Part shown: piece after piece, positions 23,582 through 33,215 of the stretch | How the letters are laid out: every line of letters starts with the position of its first letter | Numbering within the stretch: position 1 is the first letter of the stretch | Assembly: GCF_000785535.1 (NCBI RefSeq) | Contig: NZ_CP007595.1 | Span: 186,001 to 250,000 of the forward strand | Direction: 5' to 3' | DNA length: 64,000 nt | Source of the DNA: Arthrobacter sp. PAMC 25486 | GTDB taxonomy: Bacteria; Actinomycetota; Actinomycetes; Actinomycetales; Micrococcaceae | Position numbers and translations under genes: made by a program | The notes under the pieces: generated by a model | The model's input: only the letters and a program-made list of their open reading frames with translations | Told to the model about the DNA's origin: nothing | Databases searched by the model: none

Positions 23582-25336
23582 TTACAGGCCCAGATCAGCC
23601 TCAAACGCGCCATCTTCCAGGCGGACCTTCAAGGTCTGCAGGAAGCGGCCGGCGTCCGCGCCGTCCACCAGGCGGTGGTCGTACGTCAGGCACAGGTACA
23701 TCATGTGACGGATGGCGATGGTGTCATCGCCGTCAGCGTCAGCAACAACCACTGCGCGCTTGACGATCGCGCCGGTGCCCAGGATGGCAACGTTGGGCTG
23801 GTTGATGATGGGGGTGTCGAACAGGGCGCCGACGGAGCCGATGTTCGTGATGGAGAACGTGCCGCCGGAGAGCTCGTCCGGACCGATCTTGCCGCTGCGG
23901 GTGCGTGAGGCAACATCGGCAATCTTGCCGGCCAGGCCGGCCAGGTTCAGATCGCCCGCGTTGGAGATGACGGGAACCAGCAGGCCCTTGTCGGTGTCCA
24001 CGGCAATCGCGAGGTGCTCGGCGTTGTGGTAGGTGATTTCCTGAGTTTCCTCGTTGTACTCACCATTGACCTTGGGGTGCTGCTTGAGCGCCTCGGTCAC
24101 AGCCTTGGCAATGAACGGCAGGAACGTCAGCTTGGTGCCGTTGACAGCCTGGAACGGTCCCTTAGCCTGGTTGCGCAGCTTGACGATGCGCGTCATGTCG
24201 ATCTCGTGTACCTGCGTGAGCTGCGTGGAGGCTTCCAGCGACTCGCGCATGCGGCGGGCGATGACCTGGCGGATGCGGGGTGCCTTGACCGTGGTGCCGC
24301 GCAATGAAGACGGGACGACGGCGGGAGCGGCCTTGGGTGCCGAAGCGCCAGCAGCTGCGGGGGCCGGTGCGGCAACGGCCTTGGCGGCCTCTGCTGCTGC
24401 AACAACATCCTGCTTGCGGATGCGTCCGCCAACACCGGTGCCGGTGACGGTGGCGATGTCAACGCCCTGCTGGTTGGCAAGCTTGCGCACCAACGGGGTC
24501 ACGTAGTTGGACTCGGCACCTGCGGCGGGGGCTGCGGGTGCTGCAACGGGTGCCGGCGCAGCCGGGGCTGCAACGGGAGCCGGTGCTGCAACCGGTGCGG
24601 GAGCGGCCGGGGCAGCTGCGGGTGCCGGAGCAGCAACTGGTGCGGGAGCGGCCGGGGGTGCAGCGGGTGCCGGTGCTGCAACTGGTGCGGGAGCGGCCGC
24701 GGGTGCCGGAGCGGCAGGGGCAGCTGAGCCGGCGGCACCGATCAATGCCAGGACGCCACCCACTTCTGCGGTCTCGTCCTCGGGGACGCGGATTTCCAGC
24801 AGGACGCCCGCCACGGGGGAGGGGATCTCGGTGTCGACCTTGTCGGTGGACACTTCAAGCAGCGGCTCGTCGATCTCGATGGAGTCGCCAACAGCCTTCA
24901 GCCAGCGGGTGACGGTGCCTTCGGTGACGGACTCGCCGAGGGCGGGCAGCACGAGTTCGTGCGCATCGCCGGCCGGTGCCTCGGAAGCAGCCGGAGCCGC
25001 GGCGGGTGCCTCGGCAACAGGGGCAGGTGCAGCCTCCGGGGTAGCAGGCGCTTCGGCGACAGTTGCCGGTGCGGCAGGGGCCTCGGCGGGAGCAGCAGCT
25101 CCGGTGCCGATGCGTGCCAAGGCGGCGCCTACTTCTGCGGTCTCATCTTCGGGTACCAGGATTTCCTCCAGGATGCCGGCGAAGGGCGACGGGATCTCGG
25201 TGTCAACCTTGTCGGTGGAAACTTCCAGTAAGGGCTCGTCGACTTCGACGCGGTCCCCAACCTGCTTGAGCCACCGTGTGACGGTGCCTTCAGTGACGCT
25301 TTCACCCAAGGCGGGCAAGTTCACGGATTCAGACAT
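23582..25336 (-). CDS. sucB: Dihydrolipoyllysine succinyltransferase (E2 of 2-oxoglutarate dehydrogenase)
   Basis: The ATG at 25334-25336 ([19 protein letters not shown]) gives 584 residues. Two lipoyl domains carry Lys43 and Lys166, each in [14 protein letters not shown], joined by Ala/Pro-rich linkers. A peripheral-subunit-binding domain follows ([20 protein letters not shown], 'RIRKQDV'), then the acyltransferase domain ending in the catalytic '[15 protein letters not shown]'. E2 takes succinyl from E1 and passes electrons to Lpd, encoded 147 nt upstream. In actinobacteria this type may serve both pyruvate and 2-oxoglutarate complexes, so acyl specificity is not certain. Confidence 0.93.
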   Translation of the reverse strand: MSESVNLPALGESVTEGTVTRWLKQVGDRVEVDEPLLEVSTDKVDTEIPSPFAGILEEILVPEDETAEVGAALARIGTGAAAPAEAPAAPATVAEAPATPEAAPAPVAEAPAAAPAASEAPAGDAHELVLPALGESVTEGTVTRWLKAVGDSIEIDEPLLEVSTDKVDTEIPSPVAGVLLEIRVPEDETAEVGGVLALIGAAGSAAPAAPAPAAAPAPVAAPAPAAPPAAPAPVAAPAPAAAPAAPAPVAAPAPVAAPAAPAPVAAPAAPAAGAESNYVTPLVRKLANQQGVDIATVTGTGVGGRIRKQDVVAAAEAAKAVAAPAPAAAGASAPKAAPAVVPSSLRGTTVKAPRIRQVIARRMRESLEASTQLTQVHEIDMTRIVKLRNQAKGPFQAVNGTKLTFLPFIAKAVTEALKQHPKVNGEYNEETQEITYHNAEHLAIAVDTDKGLLVPVISNAGDLNLAGLAGKIADVASRTRSGKIGPDELSGGTFSITNIGSVGALFDTPIINQPNVAILGTGAIVKRAVVVADADGDDTIAIRHMMYLCLTYDHRLVDGADAGRFLQTLKVRLEDGAFEADLGL

Positions 25337-25433
25337 TTCGTCCCCGTTCTCCTTCATATGCGCTGCATTCGCTGTTGATGCCCACTTGTGCATCGCCTGC
25401 GAAAAGCTTGTGAATTCTAAGTATTGTTTTTTA

Positions 25434-25471
25434 GCTTAGTGCACCCGGCGTGGACGCCGGGTGCACTAAGC
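25434..25471. terminator. 17-bp perfect hairpin between lpd and sucB
   Basis: GCTTAGTGCACCCGGCG (25434-25450), loop TGGA, and its exact complement (25455-25471). It starts 12 nt after the lpd stop. No U tract follows on the lpd strand (an A-rich run does), so partial termination or mRNA stabilisation between the two genes is more likely than a full stop. Confidence 0.75.
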
Positions 25472-25482
25472 CAGGATTGTTG

Positions 25483-26865
25483 CTAGCCGTGGAGCGGGCG
25501 TCCGGCCAAGGCCATTGCCGCTTCTCCCAGGGCTTCGTTCTGTGTGGGGTGTGCGTGGATCAGGCCCGCAATATCTTCCGGGTAGGCTTCCCAGTTCACG
25601 ATGAGCTGTGCTTCACCGATCTGCTCGCCAATGTGGCTGCCGATCATGTGAACACCCACCACGGGGCCGTCCTTTTCGCGGACGAACTTGATGATGCCGC
25701 CGGTGCCCAGGATGGCGCTCTTGCCGTTGCCGGCCAGATTGTATTCGGTGGATTCGACATTCTCGTCGCCGAACTTTTCCTTGGCCTGCTTCTCGTTCAA
25801 GCCCACCGAAGCGATCTCCGGGTCACAGAAGGTGACCTTGGGGATGTTGATGTCTTCAACGATGACGGGGTTCATGCCGGCAATTTCCTCGGCGACGAAG
25901 ATGCCCTGCTGGAAGCCGCGGTGTGCCAGCTGCACGCCGGGGACGATGTCGCCCACTGCGTAGATGTTGCCGACGCCGGTGTGCAGGCGTTCGTTGGTGA
26001 TGACGAAGCCGCGGTCAATCGTGACGCCAGCCTCTTCAAAGCCCATGCCGGCCGTGAATGCGCCGCGGCCGACAGCCACGAGCATGAGGTCCGCCTCGAA
26101 CGTCTTGCCGTCCACCAGGGTGGCTTTCACGCCGTCGTTATTTTGCTCAACACCCTGGAAGAAGGTGCCGGTGTTGAACTTGATGCCGCGCTTGCGGAAC
26201 GTGCGCTCGAGGACCTTGATGATGGAGGCATCCTCGTTGGGCACCAGTGAGGCCATGCCTTCGATGATGGTCACATCCACGCCGAAGGACTTCCAGACGG
26301 AAGCAAATTCGACGCCGATGACGCCGCCGCCGAGCACGATGGCGCTCTTGGGCAGGGTCTCCATGGACAGTGCCTCGTCGGAGGTGATGACCTTGCCGCC
26401 AATTTCCAGGCCGGGCAGGCTGCGCGAATAGGAGCCGGTGGCCAGGATGATGTTCTTGCCGGTGTAGTTCACGCCGTTCACGGTGATGGTGTTGGCCGCG
26501 GTCAAGCGGCCTTCGCCCTCGATGACGGTGACGCCCTTGCCCTTGATGAGGCCCTGCAGGCCCTTGTACTTGCCGGCAATGATGCCGTCCTTGTACTTGT
26601 TGACGCCCACCAGGTCGATGCTGTTCAGCTGGCTGTTTACACCAATGGAAGCACCTTCACGGGCGTGGTCTGCAACTTCTGCTGCATGCAGCAGAGCCTT
26701 GGTGGGGATACAGCCGTTGTGCAGGCAGGTGCCGCCCAACTTGCCCTTCTCCACGAGACCAACGGTCATGCCCAATTGGACTGCGCGCAGTGCAGCTGCG
26801 TATCCGCCGCTGCCACCGCCGAGAACCAAAATATCGAATTCTTGCCCAGCTGCCTGTTCGGCCAC
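25483..26865 (-). CDS. lpd: Dihydrolipoyl dehydrogenase
   Basis: E3 flavoprotein that reoxidises dihydrolipoamide with NAD+ for the 2-oxoacid dehydrogenases and the glycine cleavage system. The 460-residue protein has the FAD-binding 'DILVLGGGSGGYAAALRA' (11-28), the redox-active disulfide Cys47-Cys52 (GGTCLHNGCIPTK), the NAD-binding 'VLGGGVIGVEFASVW' and the C-terminal 'IHAHPTQNEALGEAA' with the catalytic His-Glu pair. The GTG start has GAGGGAG upstream. It precedes sucB on the same strand. Confidence 0.98.
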   Translation of the reverse strand: MAEQAAGQEFDILVLGGGSGGYAAALRAVQLGMTVGLVEKGKLGGTCLHNGCIPTKALLHAAEVADHAREGASIGVNSQLNSIDLVGVNKYKDGIIAGKYKGLQGLIKGKGVTVIEGEGRLTAANTITVNGVNYTGKNIILATGSYSRSLPGLEIGGKVITSDEALSMETLPKSAIVLGGGVIGVEFASVWKSFGVDVTIIEGMASLVPNEDASIIKVLERTFRKRGIKFNTGTFFQGVEQNNDGVKATLVDGKTFEADLMLVAVGRGAFTAGMGFEEAGVTIDRGFVITNERLHTGVGNIYAVGDIVPGVQLAHRGFQQGIFVAEEIAGMNPVIVEDINIPKVTFCDPEIASVGLNEKQAKEKFGDENVESTEYNLAGNGKSAILGTGGIIKFVREKDGPVVGVHMIGSHIGEQIGEAQLIVNWEAYPEDIAGLIHAHPTQNEALGEAAMALAGRPLHG

Positions 26866-26888
26866 TTAGACGCTCCCTCGCGTTCGGG

Positions 26889-26912
26889 TGACGCGCTCAT
26901 TTTGGCGCGTCA
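26889..26912. promoter_or_regulatory. Palindrome in the lpd leader, possible operator
   Basis: A perfect 8-bp inverted repeat TGACGCGC / GCGCGTCA with an 8-nt spacer lies 24 nt before the lpd start codon. It could be a regulator site or an RNA hairpin near the ribosome site. Confidence 0.4.
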
Positions 26913-27074
26913 TCTCATCAATTTTTGAGAAAAGCCTGAGATTCCTGTTGGAACACTCAAACTTCTTCGAAGTCAAAGACAAATACTTTCAGCATTTACC
27001 TTACGTTAGTTGGTCCGTGCTGTACCGTCACGGCTGTCACAGTAAAGGTGAATGTGGTCATACTCACTTCTACA

Positions 27075-27128
27075 AGCAGCCGGCGCATTACCCCGCCCGT
27101 GAACGGGCGGGGGAATGCGCCGGCTGCT
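27075..27128. terminator. Very strong terminator downstream of pepA
   Basis: A 26-bp stem with one mismatch (AGCAGCCGGCGCATT... paired with ...AATGCGCCGGCTGCT, inner CCCCGCCCGT/ACGGGCGGGG) and a GA loop. It lies about 40 nt beyond the pepA stop and insulates pepA from lpd. Confidence 0.9.
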
Positions 27129-27167
27129 GTGCGTTGGAGCGCCGCACGTTGCAGTGCCCGAAACGGA

Positions 27168-28691
27168 TTAGGCGCTGCGGGCCACAACGTCCTCGACGTA
27201 GGCCACCAGGGTGCGCACCGACATGCCGGTGCCCTGCTTGGGCGTGTATCCATAGGGCGCTCCTTCGTTGAAGGCGGGCCCGGCAATGTCGAGGTGAGCC
27301 CAGGGGATGGTCTCCCCGTCCTTGCCCTTGCCTATGAACTCCTGCAGGAACACGGCAGCGGTCATCATGCCGCCCATGCGTTCGCCAATGTTGGCCATGT
27401 CCGCCACGGGGGAGTCCAGTGAGGGGCGTAGCTCTTCGGGCAGGGGCATGGGCCAAATGAGTTCGCCGGAACGGTCGGCGGCCGCCTTCAGTGCAGCGCT
27501 GACGCCTTCATCACCCATGACACCGCCGGTGCGGTTGCCGAGGGCCATCATCTGGGCGCCTGTCAGGGTCGCCACGTCGATGATCACGTCGGGGAATTCC
27601 TGTGAGGCGGCCACGAGGCCGTCGGCCATGACCAGGCGGCCCTCAGCGTCGGTGTTCAAGACCTCAACGGTCTTGCCGCCGAACATCGTCAAAACATCGG
27701 AGGGGCGGATGGCGGTGCCGGACGGCATGTTTTCGGCAATGCACAGCCAGCCCGTGACATTTACCGGCAGGCCCAGGGCGGCAACAGCTAAAACGGCGTT
27801 CAGGACGGCGCCCGCACCGGCCATGTCGCACTTCATGGTCACCATGCCGGCGCCCGGCTTGATGGAGATGCCGCCGGAGTCAAACGTGATGCCCTTGCCA
27901 ACGAAGGCAAGGTTGGCGACGGAGCGCTCGGACTTGTATTCAAGCTTGACCATGCGTGGCGGGCGCGAGGAGCCCTGGCCTACGCCCATGATGCCGCCCC
28001 AGCCTTCCTTGAGGAGGCGCTTCTCATCCAGCACGGTGACCTTGACAGGCAGGCCCTTGGCAAGGTCCTTCGCTGCTTCGGCAAATGTTGCCGGATACAG
28101 CTTGCTTGGGGGTTCGTTGACAAGGGTCCGGGTGGCGTTGACGGCCTTCGCGACGATGGCGGCACGCTCCAGGGCGGCGGCCAGGGCAGGGTCCTTGGCC
28201 AAGGTGGAGTGGATGGTGACCTTGGACACGGGGGCCAGCTTGCCCTCGGTGCTCGAGTGCAGGCTGGCGTACTGGTACGCACCCAGGGCGGCACCCTCCG
28301 CAATGGCACCCAACTGGGCGACCGACGTCGTCGGCAGGGCAAAGACGACATGCTTGAGCCCTGAGAGCTGGCGGAGGGCAGCCCCGGCGGTACGGCGCAG
28401 TGCCTCGTCGTTGGCCGTGCCGTCCTTGAGCTTGCCTATGCCGGCAAGGACCAAGATTTTGCCACCGGTCTCGGGCAGGCCCGGCAGCCGGACCACCTGG
28501 TCGGCGGCGCCGGTAACGCCCAAGGCCGACAGGGACGCCTTGAGGGACGTCAGTGCCGCGGGGGAGATGGGGGCGTCCAGGATGACGGGGCCGTCTGCAC
28601 CCTTGCTGACGGCGATGACGAGGGCGTCGGCGGACACCTTCGACAAATCTGAACTGACCACATGGAAGCTGATGGGTTCTTTCGCACTCAC
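27168..28691 (-). CDS. pepA: Leucyl aminopeptidase (M17)
   Basis: Cytoplasmic two-metal hexameric aminopeptidase that trims N-terminal residues from peptides. The frame is open to 28832, but the GTG at 28689-28691 gives 507 residues and starts at the conserved fold (MSAKEPISFHVVSSDLSKVS); GAGGA lies about 12 nt upstream. Signatures are 'VGKGITFDSGGISIKPG' with the metal-binding Lys and Asp, 'MKCDMAGAGAV', and the family motif NTDAEGRL. It stands between gcvT (divergent) and lpd. Confidence 0.95.
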   Translation of the reverse strand: MSAKEPISFHVVSSDLSKVSADALVIAVSKGADGPVILDAPISPAALTSLKASLSALGVTGAADQVVRLPGLPETGGKILVLAGIGKLKDGTANDEALRRTAGAALRQLSGLKHVVFALPTTSVAQLGAIAEGAALGAYQYASLHSSTEGKLAPVSKVTIHSTLAKDPALAAALERAAIVAKAVNATRTLVNEPPSKLYPATFAEAAKDLAKGLPVKVTVLDEKRLLKEGWGGIMGVGQGSSRPPRMVKLEYKSERSVANLAFVGKGITFDSGGISIKPGAGMVTMKCDMAGAGAVLNAVLAVAALGLPVNVTGWLCIAENMPSGTAIRPSDVLTMFGGKTVEVLNTDAEGRLVMADGLVAASQEFPDVIIDVATLTGAQMMALGNRTGGVMGDEGVSAALKAAADRSGELIWPMPLPEELRPSLDSPVADMANIGERMGGMMTAAVFLQEFIGKGKDGETIPWAHLDIAGPAFNEGAPYGYTPKQGTGMSVRTLVAYVEDVVARSA

Positions 28692-28817
28692 TGAAATTTT
28701 GTCCTCACTTTGAGTTACGGCGTAAATGGGTGGAGCTGCCTTCCGATCGTATCGCCATCGCGCCGCGTTTGCCCGCTGGCCGTGTTCGCCGGGCTGAACC
28801 GGGCGCCCTGCCTGCGG

Positions 28818-28823
28818 TACCGT
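28818..28823 (+). promoter_or_regulatory. -10 element of a probable leaderless gcvT promoter
   Basis: TACCGT fits the actinobacterial TANNNT -10. Its distance of 7 nt to the ATG places the transcription start at or next to the start codon. Confidence 0.5.
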
Positions 28824-28830
28824 ATGAGCC

Positions 28831-29964
28831 ATGAGTGAAATTAGCGAAGAACTGCTGCTTGGACCGCTGCATCAGTGGCATGTTGACCACGGCGCGAAGC
28901 TGGCCGACTTTGGCGGTTGGCTGATGCCGCTGCAGTACGACGGCGGAGGTGTAGTTGCCGAGCACACGGCAGTTCGCACGTCGGTTGGCCTCTTTGACGT
29001 CTCGCACCTGGGCAAGGCTGAAATTCGTGGGGCCGGTGCCGTTGCCTTTGCCAACCGCTGCCTGTCCAACGACCTGTCCCGCATCACTCCCGGCAGTGCC
29101 CAGTACACACTGGCGTTGACACCTGAAGGCACCGTCACCGATGACCTGATCGCCTACCTGCGTGCCGACGATGACCTGTTCCTGATGCCCAACGCTGCTA
29201 ACAACACCGCCGTTGTGGCCGCCCTCGTCGCCGCCCGCGACGCCGAGGGTGCGGAGCTGGAAATTCTGAACCTGCACAACGAATTTGGCGTGTTTGCCGT
29301 CCAGGGGCCCCAGGCCAACGCCGTCATGGAGGCCGTCGGCCTGCCGCAGCCCTCCGCCTACATGTCCTTCGTGGACACCACCGTGACCATCGGTGGCCAG
29401 GAGATTTCCTTGACCGTATGCCGCACCGGCTACACGGGCGAGATCGGCTACGAGGTTGTCCCCGCCTGGGCGGACACGGCCGTGGTGTGGGCCGCCCTGG
29501 CCGAGGCGGTGGAGAATGCGGGCGGTAGGGCCGCCGGGCTGGGCGCCCGCGACACCCTCCGCACCGAAATGGGCTACGCCCTCCACGGACACGAGCTGTC
29601 CACCGGGATCACCGCCGTCGAGGCCGGTGTGGGTTGGGCTGTGGGCTGGAAGAAGGAGTCCTTCTGGGGCAAGGATGCGCTCGCTGCGCAGAAGGCCGAC
29701 GGCGCACCCCGCAAGTCCGTGGGGTTGCTGGCCACAGACCGTGGCGTGCCGCGGGCGGGTGTCGATGTTCTCGATGCCGGCGGCACCGTGGTGGGGCACA
29801 CAACCTCCGGAACATTTTCGCCCACCTTGGGCAACGGCGTCGCACTTGCCCTGGTGGATCCGACCATCGCGCTCGGAGATGCGCTGGCCCTTGACATCCG
29901 CGGCCGCCGCCTGGGCGTCACCGTGGTCAAGCCGCCGTTTGTGCAGGTCAACGTCAAGGCGTAA
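28831..29964 (+). CDS. gcvT: Aminomethyltransferase (glycine cleavage T-protein)
   Basis: Takes the methylene group from the aminomethyl-lipoyl arm of GcvH to tetrahydrofolate. The 377-residue protein has 'HGAKLADFGGWLMPLQY' and 'VRTSVGLFDVSHLGKAEI' at the N-terminus, 'GYTGEIGYEVV' in the middle and 'GARDTLRTEMGYALHGHEL' before the C-terminal barrel (TSGTFSPTLGNGVALA). No ribosome site precedes the ATG. A TACCGT -10 element ends 7 nt before it, so the message is probably leaderless. gcvH and gcvP are not in the window, so the gene stands alone. It diverges from pepA. Confidence 0.95.
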   Translation: MSEISEELLLGPLHQWHVDHGAKLADFGGWLMPLQYDGGGVVAEHTAVRTSVGLFDVSHLGKAEIRGAGAVAFANRCLSNDLSRITPGSAQYTLALTPEGTVTDDLIAYLRADDDLFLMPNAANNTAVVAALVAARDAEGAELEILNLHNEFGVFAVQGPQANAVMEAVGLPQPSAYMSFVDTTVTIGGQEISLTVCRTGYTGEIGYEVVPAWADTAVVWAALAEAVENAGGRAAGLGARDTLRTEMGYALHGHELSTGITAVEAGVGWAVGWKKESFWGKDALAAQKADGAPRKSVGLLATDRGVPRAGVDVLDAGGTVVGHTTSGTFSPTLGNGVALALVDPTIALGDALALDIRGRRLGVTVVKPPFVQVNVKA

Positions 29965-29975
29965 CGAACCACGGG

Positions 29976-30030
29976 CACCGCAAGCCGCCGTCGATCAGGC
30001 CGTCATGGAATGATCGGGGCGCTTGCGGTG
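29976..30030 (+). terminator. Terminator of gcvT
   Basis: Outer arms CACCGCAAGC / GCTTGCGGTG and inner arms CGATCA / TGATCG form a two-part hairpin followed by TTGTGCTGTT, starting 11 nt after the gcvT stop. Confidence 0.7.
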
Positions 30031-30067
30031 TTGTGCTGTTCAGAGTTGTAAGCTGCCGAGGAAGAAC

Positions 30068-31033
30068 ATGAATATTACTGAGTACACCCCTTTTCACCAT
30101 CCGGAATCCCTCTACGTCGTCAATGAAGAGCTGATTGCCGATGAGGAACTTCAGGGTGCCAATCTGCTCATGTCCTTCACCGGATTTTCCGATGCCGGCC
30201 AGGTTGTCTCCCAGATTTCCAAGGAACTCAAGGAGCAGCTATCTGCTGAGCCACTGGCGGTTTTTGATATTGACCAGCTCATTGACTACCGTTCGCGCCG
30301 GCCCCGCATCACGTTCACGGAGGACCGCCTCAGCGATTACCGGGCACCCTCGCTGGTGCTCTACCGCATGGTTGACGCGCTGGGCACGCCGTTTCTGTAC
30401 CTGACCGGCAGCGAGCCGGACCTGCAATGGGAGCGGTTCTCCCGCGCCGTGCTGGGCCTCGTTGAGCGCCTCGACGTGAACCTGGTGGCCTGGGTGCATT
30501 CGGTCCCGATGCCCGTCCCGCACACCCGCCCCATCGGTGCCACCGTCCACGGAAACCGGCCAGACCTCATCGACGGCATCTCCGCCTGGAAAACCACCAT
30601 GGAGATTCCGGCCGCGATTGGCCATGTGCTGGAGATCAAGCTCGCCGAGACCGGCCGCAACGTGGTCGGCTATGCCATCCATGTCCCGCATTACCTTTCC
30701 GACGCCGAGTACCCGCCTGCCGCTGTTGCCGGTCTGGAATACTTGGGTGCCGCCGCCTCACTTATGCTCCCCAGCGAACGTCTTCGCGAGGCAGGCCGTG
30801 CCGTGGAACGCCAGATCACCGAACAGGTTGAGGGTTCCGCCGAGGTCGCCACCATTGTCAGCAACCTGGAAAAGCAGTATGACGAGCACAGCGACGGAGT
30901 GGCCCGGCGTTCCCTGTTGGCCGGGGACAATGACGAACTGCCCGACGCCGACGAGCTGGGTGCCGCCGTCGAGGCGTACCTGGCCAGCCGTGACGCCAAG
31001 CCGCACAGTGGCCCGGAAACTGGCATAAGCTGA
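30068..31033 (+). CDS. PAC2-family protein (proteasome assembly chaperone-like)
   Basis: The ATG at 30068 with GAGGAAGAAC upstream gives 321 residues. The PAC2 fold is visible in 'GANLLMSFTGFSDAGQVVSQ', the central 'VNLVAWVHSVPMPVPHTRPI' and 'VVGYAIHVPHYLSDAEYPPA'. A C-terminal helical tail (ERQITEQVEGSAEVATIVSN, 'LEKQYDE') ends acidic. Actinobacterial members (Rv2125-like) resemble archaeal and eukaryotic proteasome assembly chaperones, but their role in bacteria is not settled. The MFS gene follows after 4 nt, suggesting one transcript. Confidence 0.9.
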   Translation: MNITEYTPFHHPESLYVVNEELIADEELQGANLLMSFTGFSDAGQVVSQISKELKEQLSAEPLAVFDIDQLIDYRSRRPRITFTEDRLSDYRAPSLVLYRMVDALGTPFLYLTGSEPDLQWERFSRAVLGLVERLDVNLVAWVHSVPMPVPHTRPIGATVHGNRPDLIDGISAWKTTMEIPAAIGHVLEIKLAETGRNVVGYAIHVPHYLSDAEYPPAAVAGLEYLGAAASLMLPSERLREAGRAVERQITEQVEGSAEVATIVSNLEKQYDEHSDGVARRSLLAGDNDELPDADELGAAVEAYLASRDAKPHSGPETGIS

Positions 31034-31037
31034 TTGA

Positions 31038-32396
31038 GTGAATGGTAAACGTGCCTGGTTAGTGTGGGGAGTGGGCGTTTTCGCCTACCTGATTGCCATC
31101 AGCCAGCGGACCTCCTTTGGTGTGGCCGGCCTGGCCGCCACCGAACGCTTCGACGCCACGGCATCGGCCCTTTCAGCCTTTACCGTCATTCAACTGGTTG
31201 TCTACGCCGGCCTGCAAATTCCTGTTGGTGTCATGGTGGACCGGTTTGGGCCGCGAATCATGATCGCCACGGGGGCCGCCTTGATGGCCGTGGGCCAACT
31301 TCAGCTGGCGGCCGCAACCACTGTGCCCGCCGGTGTGGTGGGCAGGGTATTTGTTGGCGCCGGCGACGCCATGACATTCATCGCCGTCATCCGGCTCATT
31401 CCCTTGTGGTTTCCGGTCCGCAGGGTTCCCGTGCTGACGCAGCTGACCGGGCAGCTGGGGCAGTTTGGCCAGCTCATCAGCATTGCCCCCTTCGCCTTCG
31501 TGCTGCATTCGGCGGGGTGGAGCCCGGCCTTTCTGGGGCTTGCCGCGCTGGGCGTGCTGGCCTGTGTGCTGGCTGCGTCGCTGCTCCGTGATTCACCCGT
31601 GGGTGCGCCGTCGGCAACCACCAAGCGAAGCTTCAGGGAAACCGGCAGCGACCTGGGCACGGCGTGGCGCCAGCCGGGGACGCGGCTGGGCTTATGGAGC
31701 CACTTTGCCACCCAATTCTCCGGAACCGTCTTTGTCCTGACGTGGGGTTACCCATTCCTTGTTTCCGGGCAGGGCCTGTCCACGGCCACCGCCAGTGTGC
31801 TGCTGAGCCTCTTTGTTGTTGTGGGGATCATTTTCGGGCCCTTTCTTGGCAGCTGGGTGGGGCGGCATCCGCTGCGCCGCTCAACCATGGTGCTGGCCGT
31901 AACCTTTGCCATTATCGCCGTGTGGCTTGCCGTGCTGCTGCCTGCGCGGCCGGCACCGCTGTGGCTGCTGGTCCTGCTGGTTTTGGTGCTGGCCATCGGC
32001 GGACCGGCCTCCATGATCGCCTTCGACTTCGCACGCACCTTCAATCCCTCGCACCGGATCGGCACCGCCACGGGGATCGTGAATGTAGGTGGCTTCTTTG
32101 CCGCGCTGGTGACGATGTACATGATTGGCCTGATCCTCGACCTGCTCAACGGGGCTGGCGTGTTCAGTGGCGGACTGTACTCACTTGACGCGTTCCGGGT
32201 GGCTTTTTCCTTCCAATTCATTGTCCTGGGTATCGGTGTCTTTGCCGTGATAGCCACCCGCCGGAAGGTGCGCCGCACCATGGCCGAGCGCGGTGAGCTG
32301 GTCCCGGCGCTGCGTGACGTGCTGGCGGACAACCAGCGCCGCCGCCGGCAATTTCGGGCGGAACAGCACCAGGAACGCCAGTCGCGCAAGGACTGA
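31038..32396 (+). CDS. Major facilitator superfamily transporter
   Basis: A 452-residue protein with 12 predicted membrane helices starting at a GTG (MNGKRAWLVWGVGVFAYLIA). The MFS motif A-like loop 'GVMVDRFGPRIM' lies between helices 2 and 3, with 'VGRVFVGAGDAMTFIAVIRL' in helix 4. A cytosolic loop near 185-205 divides the two halves, and the tail is basic and charged (RRRQFRAEQHQERQ). Substrate cannot be read from the sequence. It is probably cotranscribed with the PAC2 gene. Confidence 0.92.
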   Translation: MNGKRAWLVWGVGVFAYLIAISQRTSFGVAGLAATERFDATASALSAFTVIQLVVYAGLQIPVGVMVDRFGPRIMIATGAALMAVGQLQLAAATTVPAGVVGRVFVGAGDAMTFIAVIRLIPLWFPVRRVPVLTQLTGQLGQFGQLISIAPFAFVLHSAGWSPAFLGLAALGVLACVLAASLLRDSPVGAPSATTKRSFRETGSDLGTAWRQPGTRLGLWSHFATQFSGTVFVLTWGYPFLVSGQGLSTATASVLLSLFVVVGIIFGPFLGSWVGRHPLRRSTMVLAVTFAIIAVWLAVLLPARPAPLWLLVLLVLVLAIGGPASMIAFDFARTFNPSHRIGTATGIVNVGGFFAALVTMYMIGLILDLLNGAGVFSGGLYSLDAFRVAFSFQFIVLGIGVFAVIATRRKVRRTMAERGELVPALRDVLADNQRRRRQFRAEQHQERQSRKD

Positions 32397-32526
32397 GATG
32401 TGGGAAAGCTTGTTAAGATGCGGAGGCAGAGGCGAGCGGCTCCCAACTAGCGCCCCATTGGCCTTGTCGGGGGACTCGCGCCCTCTGACCCTATTCGGGC
32501 CGCTGCCTGCCCTGTAGGCTTCCGAC

Positions 32527-33111
32527 ATGTCCGAAGCTGAGCTGAAAACCGTGTTGCAACGTTATCTCGACGCCGCACGCGAGGCCATCCTGTGGAAACT
32601 GGAGGGGCTCTCCGAGTATGACGCCCGCCGCCCGCTCACACCTACCGGCACCAATCTGTTGGGCCTGCTCAAACACGTGGCGATCACCGAGGCCGGCTAT
32701 TTCGGGGATGTCTTTGGCCGTCCGTCAGGCCCCGTTCCTGCCTGGTCGGAGGAAGAAGGCGATGACAACGCGGACATGTGGGCCGCACCCGATGAAACGA
32801 TCGAAGCCATCACCACCTTGTCCAGGCGGGTCCGCGAACACACCGATGCCACGATCGCCGCACTGCCCCTGGACGCCGCTGGCCGGGTGCCGTGGTGGGC
32901 CCCGGCCCGGCAGGATGTCACACTGCACCAGATCCTCATCCACATGATTGCTGAATCGCACCGGCATGCCGGTCACGCGGACATTCTCCGCGAGCTCATC
33001 GACGGCGCGGCCGGACTGCGCAACGGGAACTCGAATCTTCCGGAACGCGACCGGGCATGGTGGGCTGACTACCGCGGCAAGCTGGAACAAGTGGCTCGGG
33101 ACGCCCACTGA
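32527..33111 (+). CDS. DinB-superfamily protein (DUF664 type)
   Basis: A 194-residue four-helix-bundle protein with possible metal-binding histidines: His50 in 'NLLGLLKHVAITEAGYFGDV' and the cluster in 'QILIHMIAESHRHAGHADIL'. This matches the DinB/DUF664 metal-site pattern found in mycothiol- and bacillithiol-dependent S-transferases and related enzymes. The C-terminus 'RAWWADYRGKLEQVARDAH' is helical. A thiol-transferase role is a family-level suggestion only. Confidence 0.88.
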   Translation: MSEAELKTVLQRYLDAAREAILWKLEGLSEYDARRPLTPTGTNLLGLLKHVAITEAGYFGDVFGRPSGPVPAWSEEEGDDNADMWAAPDETIEAITTLSRRVREHTDATIAALPLDAAGRVPWWAPARQDVTLHQILIHMIAESHRHAGHADILRELIDGAAGLRNGNSNLPERDRAWWADYRGKLEQVARDAH

Positions 33112-33215
33112 CCCGCACGGCGGCACACGGCCCGCTCGTTCGCGAGCCTCCGGCACGCTCCTGCTTGTTTCCGGCACGCCTCCAGACAATGCAAACATGC
33201 GGCAGCAGCCCTGTG

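Noticed and set aside
24507..25439. 310-residue Ala/Gly-repetitive plus-strand frame
   Set aside because: It is the antisense shadow of the Ala/Pro linkers and lipoyl domains of sucB.
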